Shown in pieces: positions 1 to 6,879 of a stretch of 22,331 nt of DNA. The stretch is taken from IMG/VR virus record IMGVR_UViG_3300036045_000065, positions 1-22,331 of that record. The stretch is one strand, 5' to 3'. The position numbers were made by a program, and so were the translations under genes. The stretch comes from a virus. The notes under the pieces were generated by a model, which saw nothing but the letters and a program-made list of their open reading frames with translations, was not told the DNA's origin and searched no databases. Numbering within the stretch: the stretch's first letter is position 1; each line of letters begins with the position of its first letter.

Positions 1-372
1 GGGTTGTGAAGGAGTGTATCTTTCGCCTTCGTACCTTTCACACCAAGTCATAATCTTTTTAACCTGTTCGTCAGTTAGCGAACCCCAAAAGGATTCACCT
101 TCTTCATTTTCTTCTTCGCCAACAAAGACAATCGTGCCCAAGTAGCCGCAATTGTGCTGAAATTTTCCAGGCATCAATCCTGCTTCTTCGTTGCACAGAA
201 TTGTGACGCCTGGGCCAAGCGGCACACACTCAACATAACCCTGGACTAAGGCTTGAGCCAGCTTCAAACCTTCGTGCGCCCACTCATCGTCGTTTTGAAA
301 ATCGAAAATAACCTCTTCGACTTTCGCTGGCTTGTTAGGTTCCTTAATCACCCATTTAGCTGTCTTCTGCAT
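1..372 (-). CDS. DUF3846-like protein, 3' end cut off by the window
   Basis: The open frame starts at an ATG with a GAGGGG SD and runs off the left edge after 124 codons. The middle of the protein, with CNEEAGLMPGKFQHN, then GTIVFVGEEE, then SLTDEQVKKI, follows the layout I know for DUF3846 proteins: a Cys-Asn-Glu-Glu turn, an Asn-containing strand, a hydrophobic strand and a closing 'LTdEQ' helix. That family is frequent in phages and plasmids and has no assigned function. The gene has its own promoter at 408-435. Its SD lies directly after a perfect 16-bp inverted repeat, so expression may be controlled at the promoter or the leader. The family call rests on motif memory only. Confidence 0.8.
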   Translation of the reverse strand, partial: MQKTAKWVIKEPNKPAKVEEVIFDFQNDDEWAHEGLKLAQALVQGYVECVPLGPGVTILCNEEAGLMPGKFQHNCGYLGTIVFVGEEENEEGESFWGSLTDEQVKKIMTWCERYEGERYTPSQP

Positions 373-384
373 GACTATACCCCT

Positions 385-424
385 CAATTTTGTGGTATCA
401 CTAACTTATGATACCACAAAATTG
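385..424. repeat. Perfect 16-bp inverted repeat overlapping a promoter
   Basis: The arms 385-400 and 409-424 (CAATTTTGTGGTATCA and its complement) are perfectly paired around an 8-base loop. The right arm covers the -10 element and its GTGG extension in the promoter at 408-435. The left arm falls in the leader and ends just before the SD of the downstream gene. It could be an operator for a dimeric repressor or an RNA hairpin in the leader. It is AT-rich with no U-tail, so a simple terminator is less likely. Confidence 0.8.
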
Positions 425-435
425 GCGGTTGTAAA
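408..435 (-). promoter_or_regulatory. Sigma-70-type promoter P1
   Basis: On the minus strand TTTACA (430-435), a 16-base spacer ending GTGG, and TATCAT (408-413). The -35 box begins just after the stop codon of the upstream gene. The predicted start site near 401 gives a leader of about 28 bases. The same 16-base spacer and GTGG extension occur at five other sites in this window. Confidence 0.7.
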
Positions 436-1440
436 TCAAATGTGGCAATCCACAATCACAAAGACAGTCATGGGGTCTTCGTTCTCAATGAACTTGGTGT
501 AGTAGCTATCGCCCCACTGTTCACGATCTTCAACTTCATCAGATGAACAACCGAACCAGCCCATTTTGCCCTTTTCGTGCCAGCCATTGTCATCCAGCAC
601 GCAAAAAGTGCCCCACTCAAAATGCCACCTGTACTTTGTAAGCAACTCTTCCTTCAAGAAGGGCGTATCATCAAATTTAGGCTCGGTCCACTTCTGACGT
701 TCACACTTGTCATAGGGATCAAATTCCATGACAGGAGTGCCATCTGGGTTTACCATTGGCTTGCGTGGCTCAATGCACTTGCGAACTCCCATGTTATACA
801 ATGCGGAATGCATATCATGGTCAAGCCAACGATCATCTTCAGGAACTTGGTTACGGGGCAAATCTTTGATTTCAAGCCAGCGATTGTAACGAGTCCAGAA
901 CTTTTCCGCACGTTCAGCGGCTTCAGCTTGAAGTTTATCAACATCCAAATCCTTGCGACATACATAGTCTGCAAAATTTGGCTTAGTCTCTTCTTTTTCG
1001 TTACACCAACTCTTTTTACCCATGCCGCAATCAGCCCCAGGCTTTACGGGGAGAATGCCACTCCAGCGGCCACCCACCTGATACCAGTCCCAGCGAGCGT
1101 TTTTGTTTTCCCAATAGCCATACTTACCCTGTTTCTCGTCAAACTTATACCCATGATACTCTTTGGCAAGTTCTTCTATACTGCCATAATGTTCAAGCAG
1201 TGTTTTACCAACAGAATCAGGATACTGCTTGGCCATATAACCGCCAGCTTCAATAACTTCATCCTTGCTTTTTTCGATTTCCTCTGTCTTGTCATGAAAA
1301 GACAGAAATTCTGGAGGGCAGTCACCCATATTGTTTTCTTGATAGGGCAACAGCATTTCTTCAAGCGCATCCTTCAACACGCCGTTGTGTTTGTTGAGGC
1401 GGTCATTAGTGACCTTGACAAGTACGGTAAAATGGCTCAT
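436..1440 (-). CDS. Conserved phage protein of the 'MSHFTVLV' type, function unknown
   Basis: The 334-residue protein starts at an ATG behind TAGGAGA. Its start (MSHFTVLVKV), a PYQENNMGDCP stretch near residues 33-43 and a DWYQVGGRWSGIL block near 118-130 match a family of uncharacterised proteins I recognise from many phages and some plasmids. It is rich in Trp, Asp and Glu and has no signal peptide or membrane segment, so it is probably cytosolic. The C-terminal part (WHEKGKMGWFGCSSDE, then MTVFVIVDCHI) is also typical of the family. I know of no proven biochemical role. It is the last gene before promoter P1 and follows two small genes in what looks like one transcript from the motif copy at 2111-2124. 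Confidence 0.85.
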   Translation of the reverse strand: MSHFTVLVKVTNDRLNKHNGVLKDALEEMLLPYQENNMGDCPPEFLSFHDKTEEIEKSKDEVIEAGGYMAKQYPDSVGKTLLEHYGSIEELAKEYHGYKFDEKQGKYGYWENKNARWDWYQVGGRWSGILPVKPGADCGMGKKSWCNEKEETKPNFADYVCRKDLDVDKLQAEAAERAEKFWTRYNRWLEIKDLPRNQVPEDDRWLDHDMHSALYNMGVRKCIEPRKPMVNPDGTPVMEFDPYDKCERQKWTEPKFDDTPFLKEELLTKYRWHFEWGTFCVLDDNGWHEKGKMGWFGCSSDEVEDREQWGDSYYTKFIENEDPMTVFVIVDCHI

Positions 1441-1449
1441 TTGTATCTC

Positions 1450-1797
1450 CTAGTTTGAACGATAGATTTTGCAAAGATATGCACCAAGCATATATCCTAC
1501 TGCATAATCCATGCTTTTTCTTAGAAACAGGTTTCTGTTGCAGTAATCATAACCATCAAGGAATCCAAGAGTCCAGTTTTCTCCAAACTCCTGCCTTGAC
1601 CAATCGAAAACGGGGTTCCCATCATCTTGATTAAGTATCAGGCGGGGATCATCACACTTAAAGATGCCTCTGTATAACGCCAGTGCTGTGAGTGGGCAAG
1701 CACAAGCCCCGTCAGGACCGTTCACATAGAACTTATCCTGACAAGGCATTAGGTCTTCGTGTAGATAGGCATCGCCAATTTCTTCAAGGAGTTTCAT
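1450..1797 (-). CDS. Unknown protein with a CACPLTALAL segment
   Basis: I chose the ATG at 1797 (115 residues), which overlaps the previous gene's stop by 14 bases and so suggests translational coupling. A GTG 21 bases upstream is possible, and neither start has a strong SD. The sequence VNGPDGACACPLTALALYRG has paired cysteines before a hydrophobic helix. The C-terminal helix (YAVGYMLGAYLCKIYR) is hydrophobic but short for a membrane span. I do not recognise a family with confidence. Confidence 0.7.
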   Translation of the reverse strand: MKLLEEIGDAYLHEDLMPCQDKFYVNGPDGACACPLTALALYRGIFKCDDPRLILNQDDGNPVFDWSRQEFGENWTLGFLDGYDYCNRNLFLRKSMDYAVGYMLGAYLCKIYRSN

Positions 1798-2101
1798 AGT
1801 GCTTAATGTGGACTTCACTGCTAATCTTGTAAAACATAACCGCTTTCTGGTTGTAATAGGCAGCAGTCATGTCTGCAATCTTAACAATTTCCTCCGATGT
1901 ACATGCCACCCTGACGGGGATCATTCTTTCTTCAAATAACTCCCCATCAGGACTTATCCATTGACCCTTAGCAGGGTTTAAGATCGTTAAACCCTTGCTA
2001 ATCTCACGCACTTTGTTGTCCCAGACACGATGGAATCGTGTTCGTACTGGTTTTCCATCTTTAATGGTGGGAACCAATATTTCCCAAAGATAGGTTTCCA
2101 T
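1784..2101 (-). CDS. Unknown protein, first gene after a motif copy
   Basis: A 105-residue protein starting at ATG 2101, with a weak purine-rich stretch (AGAGAC) upstream. Only about nine bases separate the start codon from the conserved ACTGTACCAAC motif, so if the motif is a promoter the leader is very short. The protein is mixed alpha/beta by eye: a strand-rich N-terminal half (YLWEILVPTI, then TRFHRVWDNKV) and a C-terminal AYYNQKAVMFYKI segment. No catalytic signature or known family is visible. Confidence 0.75.
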   Translation of the reverse strand: METYLWEILVPTIKDGKPVRTRFHRVWDNKVREISKGLTILNPAKGQWISPDGELFEERMIPVRVACTSEEIVKIADMTAAYYNQKAVMFYKISSEVHIKHYETP

Positions 2102-2110
2102 AGTGTCTCT

Positions 2111-2124
2111 GGTTGGTACAGTTT
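2111..2124 (-). promoter_or_regulatory. TAACTGTACCAACT motif, copy A
   Basis: The minus strand reads AAACTGTACCAACC here, with 12 of 14 positions matching the consensus. It overlaps the stop codon of the upstream gene (TAA at 2124-2126) and lies nine bases before the next start codon. It is the most degenerate of the five copies, with the ACTGTACCAAC core intact. It may act as promoter or operator. Confidence 0.6.
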
Positions 2125-2339
2125 TATGCAGCCTTTACTTCGTTTTCAGCCCAAGGTGGCAACCTCAACAGATCACTTGCTGGGCATACACTGATAATCG
2201 TGTAGCGATTTTTCTCCCAATAAAGAGCATCATGCATCGCAGAATTCATATCATTATAAGCCTTCATGGAAGGGGCGGTGCGCCCAGGTTCAATGAACAC
2301 GACAACAAAACCCTTCAGTAAACTAACATCCAGAGCCAT
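2124..2339 (-). CDS. Small unknown protein
   Basis: I chose the ATG at 2339 (71 residues) because AGAGG lies seven bases upstream. An in-frame ATG at 2414 would add 25 basic residues, but it has no SD and sits directly after the AAA+ gene's terminator. The protein has a hydrophobic strand (FVVVFIEPG), a helical middle (MKAYNDMNSAMHDALYW) and a second strand (RYTIISVCPA), which looks like a small alpha/beta fold. No family is recognised. It is followed at once by motif copy A. No clear promoter was found in the short gap after the terminator. Confidence 0.65.
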   Translation of the reverse strand: MALDVSLLKGFVVVFIEPGRTAPSMKAYNDMNSAMHDALYWEKNRYTIISVCPASDLLRLPPWAENEVKAA

Positions 2340-2420
2340 TGGATTTTCCTCTGCTTTCTTTGCCGATCTAAGATATTTTTTGGTATAAACAGGATGAATG
2401 CCTTGTGTAGTCATTTTATG

Positions 2421-2456
2421 AAAAAAGGCGGGCGAGGATTTATCCCGCCCGCCTTT
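2421..2456 (-). terminator. Rho-independent terminator after the AAA+ gene
   Basis: An 11-bp GC-rich stem (AAAGGCGGGCG with its complement, 2424-2434 and 2446-2456) has an 11-base loop. On the minus strand the stem is followed by a run of six U, formed by the A-run at 2421-2426. It lies 16 bases after the AAA+ stop codon. Confidence 0.92.
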
Positions 2457-2471
2457 CGGAGTTACATCGGC

Positions 2472-3911
2472 TTACTCGCCGTCGCTGTTGCAGCCAAGGC
2501 TTGCCAAGACCTTCTTGGCTTGCGTGCTGTGCCCCTGCGGGATGCGGACCAGCAGTTCAGGAGAATTCTTGAAAGCCTTCTCCTTCGGCTCAAGCATCGC
2601 AGCGTGCGGTTCCATCGCAGAGGCGGCGTTCAGAATGTCGTCTTCCTGAACATGCCCTTCGATGCCGTCTGCCAGCTTGCCCTGAGCGGCCAGACGCTGA
2701 ATCGCAGCGATCTTGGCACGTTCCAGCGTTTCACGAATGAAGGCCGGAATGCGATCCTTCAGCTTCTCGCCAACACGGGTGTAGTCCACCTTCGGGTTGA
2801 GCAAGCCACGACCATAAAGCTTAACTAGCTTAATGGCAGCTTCTGCGTCAGGACGCTTGACTTCCACAAGGGTGTCAAGACGGCCCATGCGGAGCAAGGC
2901 AGGGTTAATGTTCTCCACATGGTTAGTGGTGAACACCGTGATAATCTCACAGCCCTTAGTGTCAACACCGTCAAGGGTGTTAAGCACTTCGTCCATGCTC
3001 AAGCTACGTTCGCCATTGACCACACGATCAATGTCTTCAGCGAACAGAACCGCAGGGGCGTACTGTGCAGCGAACTGCAAGCCCTTCTTCAAATCCAGAA
3101 CATTGTCCAGATAGATGAAGGTGAAACCGTTACGCACCGACTTTAGTGCAGTAACATTGGCGGTCAGGGTCTTACCCGTACCGTAAGGACCGTACAGAAG
3201 CACGCCACGCTTCAGTGGCACACGGTACTTGCGGCAGGCATCAGCTTGTTCAATCGGCGTGAACAAACCGATGTTGATGGCATTTTGCACATCGTTGCCG
3301 AAGATCAGGTCGGACTCGTTGGTCCCACCCAAAGACATGAACTGCGGGCAATGCACGCTGGGATCAAAGTCGTATCCCTCACGCTGCCACTCAAAGCTAA
3401 CCTTGATGGCGCTGCCCTTGTAGATGCTCTTGTTGCGCAGGAACTGCTCGGTCAGATCGACCAGTTCCTTAACTTCAGCAGCGTGCTTCTGCTTCACCTT
3501 GCCGCTGATGATGAAGCGAGGGGTAGGCTCGGCAGCAATGCCGGTCTGGAGGAAACCAGCCACGCCTGGAATCTGTACACGGCCCCACGGCACCTGTAGC
3601 TTCTCGGTGCAGCTAACCGGCACGCCAATCATAGTTGGCGGGGTGCTGCCGAAGAAACCAGGGGTGGGCACAAGTTCTGCCCAACCATACTTAGACGCCA
3701 TAGCACGATGGAAGGCAACTGCGCCGTCCAGAGGGCTATAGTGAAGTTCGTGATGGATACCAACATCACGCTCGTCTTCCTCACGCTTACGACGCAGCCA
3801 TTCAATGGCTTCATCGAAGCTCATCTTGGGCGGCAGAATAATCTGCGTTCCCTGGCGTTGAATTTCCACATCCTTCACAGTGGTCTTAACGGCGGCAGTA
3901 GCAGTAGACAT
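2472..3911 (-). CDS. AAA+ ATPase with a long novel N-terminal region
   Basis: I chose the ATG at 3911 (479 residues) because AAAGGAG lies just upstream. A longer frame would translate the leader hairpin. Visible motifs are Walker A GPYGTGKT (241-248), Walker B VLFAEDID (288-295), sensor-1 FTTN (327-330) and a second-region-of-homology stretch ending RMGRLD (341-346) with arginine-finger candidates. This is a classic AAA module (Cdc48/FtsH/proteasomal type). Residues 1-200 form a region I do not recognise. There is no protease motif after the ATPase domain, so it may be an unfoldase or remodelling factor. It has its own promoter, a structured leader and a strong terminator, and it is visibly richer in G+C than its neighbours, which suggests high, separately controlled expression. 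Confidence 0.93.
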   Translation of the reverse strand: MSTATAAVKTTVKDVEIQRQGTQIILPPKMSFDEAIEWLRRKREEDERDVGIHHELHYSPLDGAVAFHRAMASKYGWAELVPTPGFFGSTPPTMIGVPVSCTEKLQVPWGRVQIPGVAGFLQTGIAAEPTPRFIISGKVKQKHAAEVKELVDLTEQFLRNKSIYKGSAIKVSFEWQREGYDFDPSVHCPQFMSLGGTNESDLIFGNDVQNAINIGLFTPIEQADACRKYRVPLKRGVLLYGPYGTGKTLTANVTALKSVRNGFTFIYLDNVLDLKKGLQFAAQYAPAVLFAEDIDRVVNGERSLSMDEVLNTLDGVDTKGCEIITVFTTNHVENINPALLRMGRLDTLVEVKRPDAEAAIKLVKLYGRGLLNPKVDYTRVGEKLKDRIPAFIRETLERAKIAAIQRLAAQGKLADGIEGHVQEDDILNAASAMEPHAAMLEPKEKAFKNSPELLVRIPQGHSTQAKKVLASLGCNSDGE

Positions 3912-3927
3912 TACGAAAGTCTCCTTT

Positions 3928-3979
3928 GGTGTTCGGACGAAGTTAATCTTCATCCCTTGATGAACTTCGGCGGAACACC
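3928..3979 (-). promoter_or_regulatory. Leader hairpin next to the AAA+ gene's SD
   Basis: Two nested paired segments, GGTGTTC with GAACACC (3928-3934 and 3973-3979) and CGAAGTT with AACTTCG (3938-3944 and 3963-3969), form a long imperfect stem in the leader. The stem ends one base before the SD sequence (CTCCTTT on the plus strand, 3921-3927). This could control ribosome access, protect the 5' end, or bind a regulator. The function is inference; the pairing is visible. Confidence 0.65.
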
Positions 3980-4012
3980 TTTTGTTCTCGCCTTAGCATT
4001 GTTGCTGTTCTT

Positions 4013-4040
4013 GTTATACCACTCGGTCGCTTTTTGTAAA
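4013..4040 (-). promoter_or_regulatory. Sigma-70-type promoter P2 for the AAA+ gene
   Basis: The minus strand has TTTACA (4035-4040), a 16-base spacer ending GTGG, and TATAAC (4013-4018). The -35 box touches the base of the serpin terminator stem, so the TTT of the box doubles as the start of the U-tail. The predicted start near 4006 gives a leader of about 95 bases containing the 3928-3979 hairpin. Confidence 0.8.
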
Positions 4041-4067
4041 GCGAGCGGGAAATAATTTCCCGCTCGC
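4041..4067 (-). terminator. Rho-independent terminator after the serpin gene
   Basis: A perfect 12-bp stem (GCGAGCGGGAAA and its complement) with a 3-base loop lies 11 bases after the serpin stop codon. On the minus strand it is followed by UUUACAAAAA. It separates the serpin unit from the AAA+ unit. Confidence 0.88.
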
Positions 4068-4078
4068 TAATCATGACA

Positions 4079-5161
4079 TTAAGGATTTGTTACACGGCCA
4101 GAAAACAACACAGTGTTGGTTTCATTGTTGCGGATGAAAAACACGAACGGGTGATCCGCATTAAAGATGCATTGCTTCGGCATTCTAACAGAAGTACAAC
4201 GCATCATACCAACAGCGGTAGCAGCAGCCGCTTCCGTTCCCTCTTCGTCAACTTGCACAAACGCCTTGTGAATAACCTCGGAAATCTTCAATGCATCAGC
4301 AGAAGTGATGCCAGAAAAATCTGCGAAGTCACTGAACGCTAGTTCAGCGCCCATTTTCTTCAGCGTATCGCCCATCTTGTACTCGGTTTCCAGCTTGAAC
4401 TTGGGCAAGGAAACTACGACCTTATCTTCATAACAAAGCGAATTAACCGCATTGTTATAAGTGGTTTCAAGATCGGGCAAAGTGTCAAGACCACGATCAG
4501 GCAACACCACAAGCATTGAGAGCTTTTCTCCCTTATAAGGGAGGTCGAGAGCCTTGAAGTTGCTGCCTTCGCCGTAAAAATACTCACTGGTAATGTGCAT
4601 CGTTGGCACATTCTTTTCGCCATCAGGCGAATAGAAAACGTCATCTTTTGTTCGCTTCTTATCGAATTCCGTTTTCCACTTGCCCTTAAAATAAATGGCA
4701 TTGGTCAGAATCAGTCGTGTTTCTGGGTTAACAAAATCACGAGTGATAATGGTGGGGATTTTCCCCCTAGTATGTTCATTGCACCATCCATTGACCGAAT
4801 CAACAGCGGCATCCGGCGCATTCACATAATCAACGGAATTAACACCGCCGCCATAAATGCTGGCGACTCGGCTCTTGTAGCTTTCGTCAAGCGGGAATCC
4901 ATCCTGACACCACAGAGCATTGGCGGTTGTAAGTTCGTAGGGACGCTCTGAAGATGAATTAACTTCATTAACCAGAGCCTTATACTCAGAATCCTCGCTG
5001 ATTTCCAGAAGGGCATCGAGCGATTTTTTGGTTTCGCCCTTCGCACCAGCTTGACACATACCCAAAGCCAACTGCACGCTGAATCCAGAATAGAAACTAT
5101 TCTCTTTCAGCGTGCCAAGCTGCGGATACAACTTAGAAGCAAATTTCAACGTATTCGACAT
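4079..5161 (-). CDS. Serpin, probably an inhibitory serine/cysteine protease inhibitor
   Basis: The 360-residue product is a full-length serpin without a signal peptide, starting at an ATG behind GAGAGGA. Visible family marks are NAIYFKGKW (154-162), an LPKFKLE strand (252-258), the hinge EEGTEAAAATA (306-316) and the serpin signature FNADHPFVFFI (333-343). The hinge has small residues at the positions needed for loop insertion, so the protein is predicted to trap proteases by the usual suicide mechanism. The loop runs on through MMRCTSV. By position and by resemblance to human SERPINB6 the scissile bond is Arg321-Cys322, which points to a trypsin-like target, although Cys322 could itself be P1. 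With no export signal it should act inside the cell or be released at lysis. No clear promoter of its own is visible. Confidence 0.96.
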   Translation of the reverse strand: MSNTLKFASKLYPQLGTLKENSFYSGFSVQLALGMCQAGAKGETKKSLDALLEISEDSEYKALVNEVNSSSERPYELTTANALWCQDGFPLDESYKSRVASIYGGGVNSVDYVNAPDAAVDSVNGWCNEHTRGKIPTIITRDFVNPETRLILTNAIYFKGKWKTEFDKKRTKDDVFYSPDGEKNVPTMHITSEYFYGEGSNFKALDLPYKGEKLSMLVVLPDRGLDTLPDLETTYNNAVNSLCYEDKVVVSLPKFKLETEYKMGDTLKKMGAELAFSDFADFSGITSADALKISEVIHKAFVQVDEEGTEAAAATAVGMMRCTSVRMPKQCIFNADHPFVFFIRNNETNTVLFSGRVTNP

Positions 5162-5194
5162 TGTTCATTCCTCTCAAGGTCTTCCATTATTGCC

Positions 5195-5221
5195 AACCCA
5201 AATATAACGCATATTTGGGTT
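5195..5221. repeat. Perfect 11-bp inverted repeat before the serpin gene
   Basis: The arms AACCCAAATAT (5195-5205) and its complement (5211-5221) surround a 5-base loop. It sits between the stop of the 28-residue peptide gene and the serpin SD. It lacks a U-tail on the minus strand, so it may be a weak terminator, a processing stem or an operator. Confidence 0.6.
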
Positions 5222-5227
5222 GCTTAG

Positions 5228-5314
5228 TCACTTAACATACATGACTAAGAAAAAAGCAAGTGCGGCTATCACAAGGATGATAGCCCACTTGAATTCATCC
5301 CACAACTTGTTCAT
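5228..5314 (-). CDS. 28-residue single-span membrane peptide
   Basis: A short frame starts at an ATG behind AAGGA, six bases away, and ends at a TGA at 5228-5230. The product begins MNKLWDEFKW, continues with a run of about 16 hydrophobic residues (IILVIAALAFFLVMYV) and ends in Lys. It looks like a one-span inner-membrane peptide with a charged amphipathic N-terminus. It overlaps the 3' end of the upstream gene by 20 bases. Small membrane peptides of this kind in phages include holin-like, lysis-inhibition or host-membrane modulators, but nothing here decides the role. Confidence 0.7.
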   Translation of the reverse strand: MNKLWDEFKWAIILVIAALAFFLVMYVK

Positions 5315-6020
5315 TTTCTTTCCTTAACTCCGCTAGATCGGCAGCAAATTCCTCAAAAGGACGTTGTGCGCCAAGGCAGTCGATAATAAAGAACTTTTCC
5401 ATCGACAAAGCGGTGAACGTAGCCCTGATGCAGTGATAATACTGCTGATCGGGTGATAGTTTCATAGCATTTGAGAGCAACTTACCATTATCAGTTTCGG
5501 CCAACGGCGTCTCTTCCATGATCTTTCTCAAAGCATAAGGGATATTCCCTTCAATTCTGTTCTCTCCATCCTCATTCATGATGTAATTCTTGTCTTCAGC
5601 CCAAGAGAATTTGGTTCCCTTGCCGTGATAAGAATAAGGAATTGAAGCCAAACACAGTTTGTCTTTCCTATCAAGCGTTACAATTGACAGACAATCGCTA
5701 ATAAGGCCAGCTTCGCACGCTCCCTCTTCATCGCACATTCGCTGCATCTCTCCTGGCTTCCAGTTCTTTTCGTCGCCAGCTTTCATGGAAGCCATATGTG
5801 AATCACAACACAGAGCAATGCCATTGATTCCAATGGCGACACGGCACATATGAGCGGCCTTTAGAGCCAACATCTTGTCAATTTGCGGCGCAAATATGCT
5901 CGCAACTTGAATGCCATCTTTCTCGATAATGAGATATGGAGGCATATCACCACGCTCGGTAATATCACACCAAATTTTCTTGCTCTCTTTGCAAGTCTCA
6001 ATAATTTGCTTAATGTCCAT
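5295..6020 (-). CDS. Unknown 241-residue protein
   Basis: The protein starts at an ATG behind GGAGAA, directly after the RNA ligase stop. It is rich in Cys (for example MCRVAIGINGIALCCDSH near residues 58-75, and CDEEGACEAGLISDC) with a hydrophobic core pattern suggesting a compact alpha/beta fold. The C-terminal part (CIRATFTALSMEKFFIIDCLG) is helical. No catalytic motif that I can name is present. The stretch IALCCDSHMASMKAGDEKNWKPGEM resembles small unannotated phage proteins only in general style. It is co-transcribed with the RNA ligase. Confidence 0.8.
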   Translation of the reverse strand: MDIKQIIETCKESKKIWCDITERGDMPPYLIIEKDGIQVASIFAPQIDKMLALKAAHMCRVAIGINGIALCCDSHMASMKAGDEKNWKPGEMQRMCDEEGACEAGLISDCLSIVTLDRKDKLCLASIPYSYHGKGTKFSWAEDKNYIMNEDGENRIEGNIPYALRKIMEETPLAETDNGKLLSNAMKLSPDQQYYHCIRATFTALSMEKFFIIDCLGAQRPFEEFAADLAELRKENEQVVG

Positions 6021-6022
6021 GT

Positions 6023-6679
6023 TTATTCTCCGTATTGTTTCCAGCCAACGCCGAATCGGTCTTTTAACTCTTGGATGTAAGCCTCAGTTTTTATTTTGGC
6101 CATCCAGAGCGTGTGATTGAAACCATCACCGCCTTTACACACTACACCTTCCTTGACGGGGCACTTACCTTCTCGCACTTCCTTGATGAATTCTTCTGTC
6201 AAGATTCCATCATAAATCACTTCAGCAACATGCAAGTGACCAAAAGCGTTGACGAAATTTCTAGGACTTACAAAACCTCGTTTGTATATGTTCACGTCGA
6301 ACAACATGAGGTCTTTTGGATCATTGTTATCAACTTTGATACCAATGCTTGCAAGCTGTTCAGGAGTGTGCCAGCCAGCAAAAGAATGTGGGCCAACAAA
6401 CTCGCAAAACACAGTTGCGCTCTGGGGTTTCTTGAATTCTGGAAAGTCTGTGAGAATTTTGGCCAAATCATAAGCGTATTTCTTGTGAAATATCTCTATG
6501 GCACAGCCAAAATCTGGATCGTCTTTGTCAAAGAATCTTCGGCGGGTTGCGTACTTATACCAACCACGCTTCTTAGACCATTCAAAAGACAAATTGCTCC
6601 CATCGTACTTGTTAAATACAATGCATTGTTGCCCGATGGGAGCAAGTTTTGATCCGCTAATTGACGGATATTCTTTCAT
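6023..6679 (-). CDS. RNA ligase (nucleotidyltransferase superfamily)
   Basis: I chose the ATG at 6679 (218 residues) because it forms an ATGA overlap with the upstream stop. A TTG 33 bases further up is less likely. Motif I is KYDGSN with the adenylated lysine at residue 24. A CEFVGPHSFAG block (motif III region), LMLFDV (IIIa), KEGVVCKGG (motif IV) and MAKIKTEAY (motif V) follow in the right order. The protein is the size of an isolated adenylyltransferase domain, shorter than T4 Rnl1 or Rnl2, and resembles stand-alone phage RNA ligases that begin with a similar 'KxYPSI' segment. It probably seals 5'-phosphate and 3'-OH RNA ends, for example in repair of tRNA cut by host anticodon nucleases. 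No polynucleotide kinase gene is visible nearby. Confidence 0.92.
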   Translation of the reverse strand: MKEYPSISGSKLAPIGQQCIVFNKYDGSNLSFEWSKKRGWYKYATRRRFFDKDDPDFGCAIEIFHKKYAYDLAKILTDFPEFKKPQSATVFCEFVGPHSFAGWHTPEQLASIGIKVDNNDPKDLMLFDVNIYKRGFVSPRNFVNAFGHLHVAEVIYDGILTEEFIKEVREGKCPVKEGVVCKGGDGFNHTLWMAKIKTEAYIQELKDRFGVGWKQYGE

Positions 6680-6879
6680 TCCTTTTTTCCCGATCCTTGT
6701 TTCCAAGGCCAAGCCGGTGTAGTCTCCAACTCTCCGACCTGCTCACAAGAAACAGTCATTGGATGTACTGTCAGACATTGCTTGGCAGTTTCCACGATAT
6801 TCACCGGAGAAGTCGTAGTCCAGTGCTTTAATCGCACTCGCAGCACAACTTCTGTTTCGTAAAGAGTTTGTTCACTCAT
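6676..6879 (-). CDS. Small unknown protein upstream of the RNA ligase
   Basis: The ATG at 6879 has a strong GAGGAGAA SD and overlaps the upstream gene by 8 bases, so I preferred it to a TTG at 6894. The product is 67 residues with a strand-rich N-terminal half (LYETEVVLRVRLKHW) and a Pro/Trp-rich C-terminus ending GSGKKE. No family is recognised. Its stop overlaps the ligase start by four bases, so the two are likely translated together. Confidence 0.75.
   Translation of the reverse strand: MSEQTLYETEVVLRVRLKHWTTTSPVNIVETAKQCLTVHPMTVSCEQVGELETTPAWPWKQGSGKKE

Noticed and set aside
577-1458. A 293-codon plus-strand open frame
   Set aside because: It is the antisense shadow of the MSHFTVLV-type gene, which has a strong SD and family motifs; the plus-strand protein has no recognisable feature.
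5223-5249. 8-bp inverted repeat followed by an A-run on the plus strand
   Set aside because: The U-tail would be on the wrong side for minus-strand transcripts and there is no plus-strand gene upstream; it lies within the 28-residue peptide gene.
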